A stretch of 64,000 bases of DNA, from NCBI RefSeq assembly GCF_000024365.1, contig NC_013235.1, positions 5,952,001 to 6,016,000 of the forward strand. Reading direction: 5' to 3'. Both the position numbers and the translations under genes were made by a program. The DNA is from Nakamurella multipartita DSM 44233 (lineage in GTDB: Bacteria > Actinomycetota > Actinomycetes > Mycobacteriales > Nakamurellaceae). Shown piece by piece: positions 50,232 to 58,357 of this stretch. The first letter of the stretch is position 1. Each line of letters begins with the position of its first letter. Under the pieces are notes generated by a model. It worked only from the letters and a program-made list of their open reading frames with translations, was not told the origin of the DNA and made no database searches.

Positions 50232-52730
50232 CTACCCGGCCAGGTCGGCGAAGCGCGAGTAGTGCAGCTGGTGGGCGACCGCGATGGTGGTGGTGGGGCC
50301 GTTGCGGTGCTTGGCGATGATCAGGTCGGCCTCGCCGGCCCGCGGGTCGTCGGCCTCCCAGGCGTCGGGCCGGTGCACCAGGATGACCATGTCGGCGTCC
50401 TGCTCGAGCGAGCCGGACTCACGCAGGTCGGAAAGCATCGGCCGCTTGTCGGTCCGCTGTTCGGGACCTCGGTTGAGCTGGCTGATCGCGATCACCGGCA
50501 CCTCGAGCTCCTTGGCCAGCAGCTTCATCTGCCGGGAGAACTCGCTGACCTCCTGCTGGCGGGACTCGACCCGCTTGCCGCTGGTCATCAGCTGCAGGTA
50601 GTCCAGGATGACCAGCTTGAGGTCGTGCCGCTGCTTGAGCCGCCGCGCCTTGGCCCGGATCTCCATCATCGTCATGTTCGGCGAGTCGTCGATGTACAGC
50701 GGCGCGTCGGAGATCTCCGACATCCGGCGGACGATCTTCTGCCAGTCCTGCTCGTTCATCGTGCCGGCCCGCATGTGGGACAGGCGGATCCCGGCCTCGG
50801 CCGACAGCAGCCGCATGGTGATCTCGTTCTTGCTCATTTCCAGCGAGAAGATCGCCGACGTGAGGTGGTGCTTGACCGATGCGTGCCGGGCCACGTCCAG
50901 CGCCAGAGTGGAGTTGTGCGTCGGGATCATCGCCCGACCGGCTAGGTAGAGATGATCGTGATTGTCGACCTGCACGCAACGGACCGGCACACTCGGCACT
51001 GGTCGCACGTCGACGACGAAGTGGGTCTCGTGGTCACGGTGCCACCGGGCATCGGTGGAGCAGACCTTGCGGGGCAGGCGGGCCAGGCCGGTGCGCGACC
51101 GGACCGCGATCTCCCACACGGGCGGTCGTGGGTGACCTTCATGGCTCAGGTACCTCCGTTGCATCGTCGTGGCGCACCCTTGCGCCGACAGCAGCTCGCG
51201 GATCCCGTGGGCGAGTTCGATGGTGCTGGTGCTCCAGCGGTACCGGCCGTGCCGGTCGACGTCGCCGGCGCAGTCCATCAGTCCCTGCACGAGCGCGAGC
51301 CGCTGCTCGGCCGACCCGCGCAGGTAGGCCGAGGGCACCCGCAGCCGACGGTGCAGATCCAGTTCCAGCCAGCCGTCCTCGAGCCCGTCCAGCTCGAACC
51401 GATCCGCGCGAGCGCCGACCAGGACGTGGCAGCCCAGGCGGTCGAACTCCTTCATCACCCATTCGCGGTCGCTGGCCGCGCAGTGGACCACTCGAGGCGC
51501 GACCCCACCGTCGCTCTCCTGGTCGGCGCCCCGGTCGGCGCCCCGGTCGGCGCCCCGGTCGGCGCCCCGATCTGCACAGCCGAGCAGGAAGCCCAACACC
51601 CACGGATCCAGCGGCAGCGACTGGTCGACCGCGACTAGCGGGGCACAGGTGGGGATGGCGTGATTGAACAGCGACCCGCGGTAGACGCTGTCGGCCAGCT
51701 CGGCCGTCGTCCGCGGGCTGGGGCCGTCGCCGCCGGCGATGCGGGCGGTCGCCGGCCAGCCGAACCGGCCACCGCGCACCGTTTCCAGCTCGTCGCGTTG
51801 GGCCGCGTCCCAGGTCCGCCACTGGTGCTCGGCGTCGGCGACGATCACCTCGCCGTCGGAGAACTCGACCTCGAAGCAGGGCCGGTCGGTGAGCACGTCG
51901 GTGACGGCCAGCACCATGGTGGGCCGCCCGTCGGCGCCGATGAGCTGGTCGCCGACGGCGACCTGGCCCATCGTGGTCCAGCCGGTCGGGGTGACCAGCG
52001 GGGTGTCCAGGGCCAGCGCCTTGCCGATGCCCGGACGGGCCGCGACGATGATCATCTGCCCGGGGTGCAGACCGTTGGTCAGGCTGTCCAGATCGGCGAA
52101 CCCGGTCGGCACGCCCTTGGACTGGCCGCCCTGGGCGGCGATCGCGTCGATCTCGTCCATGGTCGGCTGCAGCAGCTCTTCCAGGACGACGTAGTCCTCG
52201 GAGGTGCGCCGCTCGGTGACGTCGTACAGCTCGGCCTGGGCCCGGTCGACGATCTCGTCGACCTCGCCGCCGCCCATCTCGCCGTCGTTGCCGCCGTACC
52301 CGAGCTGCACGATCCGGGTCCCGGCCTCGACCAGCCGGCGCAGGATCGCCTTCTCGGCCACGATCTGGGCGTAGAACGCGGCGTTGGCCGCGGTGGGCAC
52401 GGTCGCCATCAACGTGTGCAGGTAGACCGCGCCGCCGATGCGGCCCAGCGACCCGGACTTGTCCAGCTCGGCCGCCACGGTGACGGTGTCCGCCGGCTCG
52501 CCCCGCGAGTACAGGTCCAGGATCGCGTCGAAGATCAGGGCATGGGCCGGCCGGTAGAAGTCCGCGGAGGTCAGGGCCTCCAGCACGTCCGCGACCGCAT
52601 CCTTGGACATCAGCATGCCGCCGAGCACGGACTGCTCGGCCGCCTGGTCCTGCGGAGGCTGCCGATCGAAACCCGGCGGAGGTGGGGTGCGCACCGGTCC
52701 TTCGGACCACCGCTGATCGACCACCGCCAT
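50232..52730 (-). CDS. dnaB: Replicative DNA helicase DnaB, intein-containing precursor
   Basis: An 832-residue precursor. The exteins form a normal DnaB helicase of about 463 residues: N-terminal primase-interacting domain (QDQAAEQSVLGGMLMSKDAV), Walker A split as ARPGIGK / STLALDVARHAS, Walker B LVILDYLQLM, and RGPEQRTDKRPMLSDLRESG near the C-terminus. A 369-residue intein occupies residues 238-606. ATG 52730 is chosen because GGGAGGGG lies upstream; an in-frame ATG at 52820 is less likely. Helicase activity requires splicing, since the insertion splits the ATP-binding loop. Confidence 0.95.
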   Translation of the reverse strand: MAVVDQRWSEGPVRTPPPPGFDRQPPQDQAAEQSVLGGMLMSKDAVADVLEALTSADFYRPAHALIFDAILDLYSRGEPADTVTVAAELDKSGSLGRIGGAVYLHTLMATVPTAANAAFYAQIVAEKAILRRLVEAGTRIVQLGYGGNDGEMGGGEVDEIVDRAQAELYDVTERRTSEDYVVLEELLQPTMDEIDAIAAQGGQSKGVPTGFADLDSLTNGLHPGQMIIVAARPGIGKALALDTPLVTPTGWTTMGQVAVGDQLIGADGRPTMVLAVTDVLTDRPCFEVEFSDGEVIVADAEHQWRTWDAAQRDELETVRGGRFGWPATARIAGGDGPSPRTTAELADSVYRGSLFNHAIPTCAPLVAVDQSLPLDPWVLGFLLGCADRGADRGADRGADRGADQESDGGVAPRVVHCAASDREWVMKEFDRLGCHVLVGARADRFELDGLEDGWLELDLHRRLRVPSAYLRGSAEQRLALVQGLMDCAGDVDRHGRYRWSTSTIELAHGIRELLSAQGCATTMQRRYLSHEGHPRPPVWEIAVRSRTGLARLPRKVCSTDARWHRDHETHFVVDVRPVPSVPVRCVQVDNHDHLYLAGRAMIPTHNSTLALDVARHASVKHHLTSAIFSLEMSKNEITMRLLSAEAGIRLSHMRAGTMNEQDWQKIVRRMSEISDAPLYIDDSPNMTMMEIRAKARRLKQRHDLKLVILDYLQLMTSGKRVESRQQEVSEFSRQMKLLAKELEVPVIAISQLNRGPEQRTDKRPMLSDLRESGSLEQDADMVILVHRPDAWEADDPRAGEADLIIAKHRNGPTTTIAVAHQLHYSRFADLAG
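50913..52019 (-). other. Class 3-type intein in dnaB Walker A
   Basis: The 369-residue intein begins with Ala (ALALDTPLVTPTGW) instead of Cys or Ser and ends THN before extein Ser. The W-C-T triplet of class 3 inteins is present: Trp67 in AEHQWRT (block B), Cys348 in VRCVQVDNHDHLYLAG (block F) and Thr367 in IPTHN (block G). A central region retains one endonuclease-like motif (LVQGLMDCAGDV); the first LAGLIDADG-like motif (VLGFLLGCADRG) is degenerate and runs into a GADR repeat. Splicing is probable, homing activity doubtful. Confidence 0.85.
51521..51568. repeat. Four perfect 12-bp tandem repeats inside the intein
   Basis: GGTCGGCGCCCC is repeated exactly at 51521, 51533, 51545 and 51557. 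It encodes repeated Gly-Ala-Asp-Arg in frame within the degenerate endonuclease motif and is likely to vary in copy number. Confidence 0.92.
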
Positions 52731-53513
52731 GCGAGTGTCCCCTCCCGTTCCGACGTGTTCGGATCCGACGCCAGGTGACCGCGGTGCGTTGGCCCCGCGT
52801 AACCCCCATCGATCGGACATGTGTTCTGTCTACCGAAGGGGTCGGACAGTGCGTGCAGCACTGGTCGCGGCGATCGTCATTGATCACGCAGCGTGATGAA
52901 TTTGGCCAGCCCGGGCGGGAACGGGGTTCCGGTCCCACCGAGCTCATGAGCACGCTAGGGCCATCCACCGGCCGGAACCAAACCGGCTTGTGCACAACGT
53001 GGGGACAGGATGTGGGCAACTGCCCGCGGCGCGCCGCAGCTATCCCCGTTCCCTGTGGACAACCTGGGGAAAACTCCGCCATTTTATGCCATCGCTGCAG
53101 GTCACAGGGATGTGGACGAGTGGAGATCTGTGGACAACCAAAAGGTCCGCAGACTCGGCGTGGCGTCCTCGGCGTGTTGCGTTCGTCCGGCCGTGCATCG
53201 GCCGTCACTGAGTCGTGACCGTTTCGTAACCGAACGGGTCCCCGCACGGTCCACCCCGTCGGCATCCCACCCCGGCCCGGTGACCGGAGGCGACCATCGA
53301 TCGACCCGTCCCGCCCCCCATTACCGACAGTGACTTTTTTCGAGTGTGGCGCGGCGGACCTGATCTCGCTGCGTCACGATCGTGGTTCGGCCGTGTTTCG
53401 ACATGACCGAAGCGCTTGACCCACCTGATGGGGCGTGATTGGTTTCCGGCGACCCGCGACGCGGCGCCGACAGGCGTGACGGCCAGCGGTCGGTCGGCGA
53501 CGGGGGGCACACG
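52731..53513. other. Long intergenic region upstream of dnaB
   Basis: This 783-bp gap between the divergent dnaB and permease genes holds the dnaB leader (52731-52820), a cluster of DnaA-box-like sequences (52988-53137), short AT-rich runs (near 53091 and 53333-53341) and the permease promoter region. No protein gene is convincing. Confidence 0.6.
52988..53137. promoter_or_regulatory. Cluster of DnaA-box-like sequences
   Basis: TGTGGACAA, the complement of the high-GC actinobacterial DnaA box TTGTCCACA, occurs exactly at 53054-53062 and 53129-53137. Near matches are TTGTGCACAA (52988-52997), TGTGGGCAA (53011-53019) and TGTGGACGA (53111-53119). Five sites in 150 bp with a TTTTAT stretch between them suggest DnaA binding upstream of dnaB. 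Confidence 0.6.
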
Positions 53514-55019
53514 GTGAGCAGCGCAGCACCACATCCAGGAGCATCGGGTTCAGGAGCAGGACCGGGCGCCGGGTTGAGCACCCAGCTGTTCCGGCGCAAG
53601 CCGGTCAATCACATGCGGGCCGGCGCGGCGCACGGCCCCGAGCTCAAGCGGACCATCGGCACGTTCCAGCTGACCATGTTCGGGGTCGGCGCCACGGTCG
53701 GCACCGGCATCTTCTTCGTGCTCTCCGAGGCGGTGCCCAAGTCCGGCCCGTCGGTGATCATCTCGTTCCTGGTCGCCGGCCTGGCCGCCGGTCTGGCGGC
53801 CATCTGTTACGCGGAGCTGGCCTCGGCGATCCCCGTCTCCGGCTCGACCTATTCCTACGCCTATGCGGCGCTGGGCGAGGTCGTCGCGATGGGGGTGGCG
53901 GCGTGCCTGCTGCTGGAGTACGGGGTGTCCACCGCCGCCGTGGCGGTCGGCTGGAGCCAGTACCTGAACAAGCTCATGGACAACGTGATCGGCGTCCACC
54001 TGCCCGATTCGCTCTCGCACGCGCCGTGGGACGACAGCCCGGGCGTGCTCAACCTGCCGGCCGTCATCCTGATCGCGCTCTGCGCGCTGTTGCTGATCCG
54101 GGGGGCCAGCGAGTCCGCCGCGGTCAACACCGTCATGGTCATCATCAAGCTGTCCGTGCTGGGCATGTTCATCGTCATCGGCTTCACCGCGTTCGACTCG
54201 GGCAACCTGAGCGACTTCGCCCCGTTCGGCGTCTCCGGGATCGGCGCGGCGGCCGGCACGATCTTCTTCTCCTTCATCGGCCTGGACGCGGTGTCCACCG
54301 CCGGCGAGGAGGTCAAGGATCCGCAACGCACGATGCCGCGGGCGATCATCTTCGCCCTGCTGACCGTGGTCACCATCTACGTGCTGGTCGCCCTGGCCGC
54401 TCTCGCCGCTCAGCCCTGGCAGCAGTTCGAGGGCCAAGAGGCCGGTCTCGCCCAGATCCTGGAGACCATCGTCGGCAGTCCCTGGCCGGGCACGGTGCTG
54501 GCCGCCGGGGCGGTCATCTCGATCTTCTCGGTCACCCTGGTCACCATGTACGGGCAGACCCGCATCCTGTTCGCCATGGGCCGCGACGGCATGCTGCCCA
54601 GGCAGTTCGCCCAGGTCAACCCGCGCAGCCAGACCCCGGTGTTCAACACCGTCGTGGTGGCCGTGGTGGTCGCGATCCTGGCCGCGCTGGTGCCGCTGGA
54701 CAAGCTCGCCGATCTGGTCTCCATCGGCACCCTGGTCGCGTTCATCGTGGTCTCGCTGGGTGTGATCATCCTGCGCCGAACGCGGCCCGACATCCCCCGC
54801 GGCTTCAAGGTGCCCGGCTACCCGGTCACCCCGGTGCTGTCCGTGCTGGCCTGCCTGTACGTGCTGTCGGGGCTGTCCTGGGTCACCTGGGCCTGGTTCC
54901 TGCTGTGGCTGGCGATCGTGCTCACCTTCTACTTCTTCTGGGGCCGCCGGCACTCCGAGCTCAACGCCGGGGCCACCGTGGTCGACCCCGATGCGCCGAC
55001 CCAGGACGACGCCCGATGA
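53514..55019 (+). CDS. APC family amino acid permease
   Basis: A 501-residue transporter with about twelve hydrophobic helices. The first helix carries LTMFGVGATVGTGIFFVLSE, typical of the cationic amino acid transporter (CAT/YfnA-like) group, and FFSFIGLDAVSTAGEEVKDPQRTMPRAI is the conserved loop. It imports amino acids across the cytoplasmic membrane; specificity is not visible. It starts at GTG 53514 and overlaps the following universal stress gene by 4 bases, so the two are coupled. Confidence 0.9.
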   Translation: MSSAAPHPGASGSGAGPGAGLSTQLFRRKPVNHMRAGAAHGPELKRTIGTFQLTMFGVGATVGTGIFFVLSEAVPKSGPSVIISFLVAGLAAGLAAICYAELASAIPVSGSTYSYAYAALGEVVAMGVAACLLLEYGVSTAAVAVGWSQYLNKLMDNVIGVHLPDSLSHAPWDDSPGVLNLPAVILIALCALLLIRGASESAAVNTVMVIIKLSVLGMFIVIGFTAFDSGNLSDFAPFGVSGIGAAAGTIFFSFIGLDAVSTAGEEVKDPQRTMPRAIIFALLTVVTIYVLVALAALAAQPWQQFEGQEAGLAQILETIVGSPWPGTVLAAGAVISIFSVTLVTMYGQTRILFAMGRDGMLPRQFAQVNPRSQTPVFNTVVVAVVVAILAALVPLDKLADLVSIGTLVAFIVVSLGVIILRRTRPDIPRGFKVPGYPVTPVLSVLACLYVLSGLSWVTWAWFLLWLAIVLTFYFFWGRRHSELNAGATVVDPDAPTQDDAR

Positions 55020-55978
55020 CGATCGTCGTCGGCTTCAGCCCGCACAAGGGCGGCCGGGACGCCCTGGAACTGGCCGTGCTGCTGGCCCGGTCGGGCCGGC
55101 CCGAGCCGGTGGTCGTCACCACCGTCACACCCCAGCACTGGACCACCCCGTCGATGGCCAAGGTGGATGCCGAGTTCCAAGCCTGGGCCACCGCCCAGGG
55201 CGAGGCCGCCCTGGACCAGGCCCGGCAGTTCATGGCGGCCAAGGCGCCGGAGTTGTCGGTCTCCTACGGCCAGGTGGCCGGGCGGTCCGTCCCCGCCGCG
55301 CTGTCCCGCTCGTGCGCGGACGCCGAGGGCGACCTGCTGGTGCTGGGCTCCTCCCGGGACGGCCGGTCCGGGCAGGTCGTGCTGGGGTCGACCTCCGAAC
55401 CGTTGCTGCATTCCTCGCCGCTGCCGGTGGCCATCGCGCCCCGCGGGTACCGGGCCCACTGCACCGCGATCAGCCGGATGAGCTGCTCGTACTCGGGCAC
55501 CGAGGAGTCCGGCGATCTGCTGCTGGCGGTGGCCGGGATGAGCCGGCGGATCGGCGGGGCCCTGCGGGTGGTGACCTTCGGCGTGCGTGGACGCACCATG
55601 TACCCACCGGAGGTGGGGCTGGGCGCCGAGGACATGGTGCTGAGCCAGTGGACCGAGCAGGTCCGCCAGTTCCAGCGGGCGGCGCTGGACCGCCTGAGCG
55701 AGTTGGCCCTGCTGCCCGCGTCGGCCTCCGCGGAGATCGCGACCGGTTCGGACTGGGCCGACGTGATGGACGAGCTGGAGTGGGAGCCGGGCGAGGTCCT
55801 GGTGGTCGGCTCGTCGCCGCTGGGCACTCTGGCCCGGGTGTTCGTGGGCTCCCGGGCGACCAAGATCATCCGGTACTCGCCGGTGCCGGTGGTGGTCGTG
55901 CCGGCCGCCGTGGCCAGCAAGGTGGCCGAGGATCTGGACCCGAGCCCGGACCCGAATCCGCACCCCGACCCGAACTGA
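55016..55978 (+). CDS. Universal stress protein with two USP domains
   Basis: A 320-residue protein. Two USP folds are seen: residues 1-145 (MTIVVGFSPHKGGRDALELA, GDLLVLGSSRDGRSGQVVLGSTSEPLLHSSPLPVAI) and about 155-300 (GEVLVVGSSPLGTLARVFVGSRATKIIRYSPVPVVVV). Both keep the G-2x-G-9x-G(S/T)-like nucleotide motif. The C-terminus is a short Asp-Pro repeat. ATGA overlap with the permease gene suggests it modulates that transporter, as proposed for similar permease-USP pairs. Confidence 0.88.
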   Translation: MTIVVGFSPHKGGRDALELAVLLARSGRPEPVVVTTVTPQHWTTPSMAKVDAEFQAWATAQGEAALDQARQFMAAKAPELSVSYGQVAGRSVPAALSRSCADAEGDLLVLGSSRDGRSGQVVLGSTSEPLLHSSPLPVAIAPRGYRAHCTAISRMSCSYSGTEESGDLLLAVAGMSRRIGGALRVVTFGVRGRTMYPPEVGLGAEDMVLSQWTEQVRQFQRAALDRLSELALLPASASAEIATGSDWADVMDELEWEPGEVLVVGSSPLGTLARVFVGSRATKIIRYSPVPVVVVPAAVASKVAEDLDPSPDPNPHPDPN

Positions 55979-55993
55979 GGGCCCACACACGAC

Positions 55994-56026
55994 GACGGCC
56001 GGCCCCGGAGTCCGGGACCGGCCGTC
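55994..56026. terminator. Bidirectional hairpin terminator between usp and rplI
   Basis: Nearly perfect 16-bp arms (one mismatch) span 55994-56026 between the convergent stops at 55978 and 56045. The G+C-rich stem could stop transcription from both sides. Confidence 0.7.
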
Positions 56027-56044
56027 GGCCGTGCAGTGATTCGG

Positions 56045-56500
56045 TCAGCCGGCGGTGATCCGGACGACCAGTTCGGCGGTGACGCCGGGGTGCAGCTTGA
56101 CGGCGACCTTGTGCGCGCCGACGGTCTTGATGTGACCGTTGGTGTCGATGGTCCGGCGGTCGAGCACCGGACCGCCGACCGAGCGCACCTTGTCGGCGAT
56201 CTCGACGGCGGTGATGGAGCCGAACAGTTTGGTGCCGTCACCGGTGGTGCGGGCGGCGATGGTCAGCTTCTCGCCCAGCGCCTCCAGAGCCTGCTTGACC
56301 TCGTTGGCGTGCTCGACGCCGCGGATCTCACGGGCCAGCTGCGCGCGCTGGATGGTGGCAACCTGCTTCTGCGCACCCTTGGTGGCCACGATGGCCTTGC
56401 CCTGGGGCAGCAGGTAGTTGCGGCCGTAGCCGTCGCGAACCTCGACGGTGTCGCCGGGGGCACCCAGGCCGGGCACGTCCGCGGTCAGAATGAGCTTCAT
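56045..56500 (-). CDS. rplI: 50S ribosomal protein L9
   Basis: A 151-residue ribosomal protein. The N-terminal domain MKLILTADVPGLGAPGDTVEVRDGYGRNYLLPQGKA is the L9 signature, followed by a long helix and a C-terminal RNA-binding domain. It is the last gene of the rpsF-ssb-rpsR-rplI operon, 19 bp after rpsR, with an AGGAAGG site. Confidence 0.97.
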   Translation of the reverse strand: MKLILTADVPGLGAPGDTVEVRDGYGRNYLLPQGKAIVATKGAQKQVATIQRAQLAREIRGVEHANEVKQALEALGEKLTIAARTTGDGTKLFGSITAVEIADKVRSVGGPVLDRRTIDTNGHIKTVGAHKVAVKLHPGVTAELVVRITAG

Positions 56501-56519
56501 GATGCGTCGTCCTTCCTGG

Positions 56520-56756
56520 CTAGCGGGCGGTGGAGGTGTACGGCAGCAGAGCGACCTCGCGGGCGTTCTTGACCGCGGTCGCGATATCGCGCTGGTGCTG
56601 GGTGCAGTTGCCGGTGACCCGACGGGCCCGGATCTTGCCGCGGTCGGAGATGAACCGGCGCAGCAGGGTGGTGTCCTTGTAGTCGATCGGCTGCGCGTTC
56701 TCCTTGCAGAACGCGCACACCTTCTTCTTGGGCTTGCGGATGGGGGGCTTGGCCAT
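56520..56756 (-). CDS. rpsR: 30S ribosomal protein S18 (zinc-binding form)
   Basis: A 78-residue S18 with [33 protein letters not shown]. It keeps the CxxC and NCTQH residues, so it is the zinc-binding (C+) form; actinobacteria often also carry a zinc-free paralogue elsewhere. It lies between ssb and rplI in the operon. Confidence 0.96.
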   Translation of the reverse strand: MAKPPIRKPKKKVCAFCKENAQPIDYKDTTLLRRFISDRGKIRARRVTGNCTQHQRDIATAVKNAREVALLPYTSTAR

Positions 56757-56815
56757 GGGAATGTCTCCGTGGGTACGTGAGCGTCAAAAAGATCGGAAAG
56801 GGTGACGACGAGCCG

Positions 56816-57313
56816 TTAGAAGGGCGGTTCGTCCGAGTAGCCGGACGACGAACCGGCCGGCGGGGCCGAACCCCACGGGTCGTCGTTCTGCGCGGCCGGA
56901 CGAGACCCACCGCCGGAGCCGTAACCGCCTCCGCCGCCGCCGTCCGAGCGCTGCGCCCGGTTGACCTTGGCGGTCGCGTACCGCAGCGAGGGGCCGATCT
57001 CGTCGACCTCCAGCTCGATGACGGTGCGCTTCTCGCCTTCCTTGGTCTCGAACGAGCGCTGCTTGAGCCGGCCCGAGACGATGACCCGGGCACCCCGGGT
57101 GAGCGACTCGGCCACGTTCTCAGCGGGCTGGCGCCAGATGTTGCAGCGCAGGAACAGCGCCTCGCCGTCCTTCCACTCGCCGGAGGCCCGGTCGAAGGTG
57201 CGCGGGGTGGACGCCACGGTGAAGTTCGCGACGGCCGCACCGGAGGCGGTGAAGCGCAGTTCCGGATCGGCGGTCAGGTTGCCGATCACGGTCATGATGG
57301 TGTCGCCGGCCAT
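56816..57313 (-). CDS. ssb: Single-stranded DNA-binding protein
   Basis: A 165-residue SSB. The OB fold occupies residues 1-110 ([45 protein letters not shown]), then a Gly-rich linker and the acidic tip SDEPPF that recruits replication partners. GGGGAG precedes ATG 57313, 11 bp after rpsF. Good context for replication and translation co-regulation. Confidence 0.96.
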   Translation of the reverse strand: MAGDTIMTVIGNLTADPELRFTASGAAVANFTVASTPRTFDRASGEWKDGEALFLRCNIWRQPAENVAESLTRGARVIVSGRLKQRSFETKEGEKRTVIELEVDEIGPSLRYATAKVNRAQRSDGGGGGGYGSGGGSRPAAQNDDPWGSAPPAGSSSGYSDEPPF

Positions 57314-57324
57314 GTGATCTCCCC

Positions 57325-57633
57325 TTACTTGGCGTCAGGGCGGATGATCTTGGTGCGGAGCACGGACTCGTTCAGGTTCAGCTGACGGTCCAACTCGGTC
57401 ACCACGGCGGACGGGCAGGTCACCTTGATGACCGCGTAGATGCCTTCCGGGTTCTTCTTGATCTCGAACGCCAAGCGGCGCTTGCCCCAGATATCGACGT
57501 TCTCCACGGAACCGCCACCCTGGCGGATGACGTTGAGGAACGTGTCGATGGACGGTGCCACCGTCCGCTCGTCGAGGTTGGGGTCGAGGATGAGCAGCAG
57601 CTCGTAGTGACGATGAGCAGTCGAAACGCTCAT
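57325..57633 (-). CDS. rpsF: 30S ribosomal protein S6
   Basis: A 102-residue S6 ([45 protein letters not shown]). ATG 57633 sits 5 nt after AGGAGG; a GTG two codons earlier overlaps the ribosome site and is rejected. First gene of the operon. Confidence 0.96.
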   Translation of the reverse strand: MSVSTAHRHYELLLILDPNLDERTVAPSIDTFLNVIRQGGGSVENVDIWGKRRLAFEIKKNPEGIYAVIKVTCPSAVVTELDRQLNLNESVLRTKIIRPDAK

Positions 57634-57695
57634 GTGCACCTCCTATGGGCTAGGTCGGCCGCGGTCGGTCCGCGACAGGAGGGTGAAGCATGACT

Positions 57696-57729
57696 GAACC
57701 CGCCTGGGCCACGATGACCCGGCGGGTTC
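57696..57729. terminator. Hairpin between DUF3052 gene and rpsF
   Basis: GAACCCGCC (57696-57704) pairs with GGCGGGTTC (57721-57729) around a 16-nt loop. It lies downstream of the DUF3052 gene and upstream of rpsF on the same strand, so it could end the first transcript or act in the rpsF leader. Confidence 0.5.
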
Positions 57730-57749
57730 GGTTGCAACCCCACGATGTT

Positions 57750-57844
57750 ACCAGCCGGGCACAGCGTGACCAGCCGGGCACAGCGTGGCCAGCCGAGCGC
57801 AGCGTGACCAGCCGAGCGCAGCGTGACCAGCCGACCTCAGCGAT
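57750..57844. repeat. Five tandem 19-bp repeats
   Basis: Units of the form ACCAGCCGRGCRCAGCGTG start at 57750, 57769, 57788, 57807 and 57826; the first four are nearly identical and the fifth is degenerate and overlaps the DUF3052 stop codon. They sit in the leader region of the rpsF operon. Confidence 0.9.
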
Positions 57845-58280
57845 CCCGCCGCCGGATCACGAACTTCAGGCCGGACCAGGTCGCGTCGATCGCCACGACC
57901 TTGACGTCCACCCGCCCGTGGGTCAGGCCGTACTCCCGGACGGCGTTCTCGTCCAGATCGGTGACGACGCCGGAGGCCCGCTTGGGCCAGCAGACCCAGA
58001 TCATGCCGTCGACGGTGTGCCGGGCGGCCGCGCCGACGAACCGGCGCGCGAGGGTGGCCCGATCCGGGCAGAACAGGATCACCACGTCGTAGGGACCCCG
58101 GCCGGGCCGCCGGTGGAACGGGGCTCCCGGATCGAAGCCGTCAACGGCGCCCAGGACCAGCACCCGCGAGTCGGGGCCGACCCCGAGCTTGCGCGGCAAG
58201 GGGGTGCCCGAGTAGCCGGCCGCCCCGCCGGAATGCGGGCCGGCAGACCCGGCTGTCGCTGCGCCCGACCCGACGTTCAC
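57837..58280 (-). CDS. DUF3052 family protein
   Basis: A 147-residue actinobacterial protein of the DUF3052 family, recognised by AAGYSGTPLPRKLGVGPDSRVLVLG and TVDGMIWVCWPKRASGVVTDLDENAVREYGL. It starts at GTG 58280. No enzymatic function is established. It is divergent from the thiolase gene and its stop lies in the 19-bp repeat array. Confidence 0.85.
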   Translation of the reverse strand: MNVGSGAATAGSAGPHSGGAAGYSGTPLPRKLGVGPDSRVLVLGAVDGFDPGAPFHRRPGRGPYDVVILFCPDRATLARRFVGAAARHTVDGMIWVCWPKRASGVVTDLDENAVREYGLTHGRVDVKVVAIDATWSGLKFVIRRRDR

Positions 58281-58297
58281 GGTCGTTCACTTCCTCG

Positions 58298-58317
58298 TAG
58301 GCTGATGCTCGTAGGCT
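58298..58317 (+). promoter_or_regulatory. Two TAGGCT boxes upstream of the thiolase gene
   Basis: TAGGCT occurs at 58298-58303 and 58312-58317, each within a CTCGTAGGCTG direct repeat 14 bp apart. Either could be the -10 box; the leader to ATG 58358 would be about 35-50 nt and contains a GAGGAG site. Confidence 0.4.
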
Positions 58318-58357
58318 GGGCGTCCGGAAGATGTTCGCCCCAGGTTGAGGAGTCCCC

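Noticed and set aside
52988-53137. Chromosomal origin oriC
   Set aside because: DnaA-box-like sites are present, but dnaA, dnaN and rpmH are absent and only five boxes are seen, fewer than usual for an actinobacterial oriC.
57750-57844. CRISPR array
   Set aside because: Units are contiguous 19-mers without unique spacers and no cas genes are present; the 26-bp repeats at 7751 likewise lack spacers.
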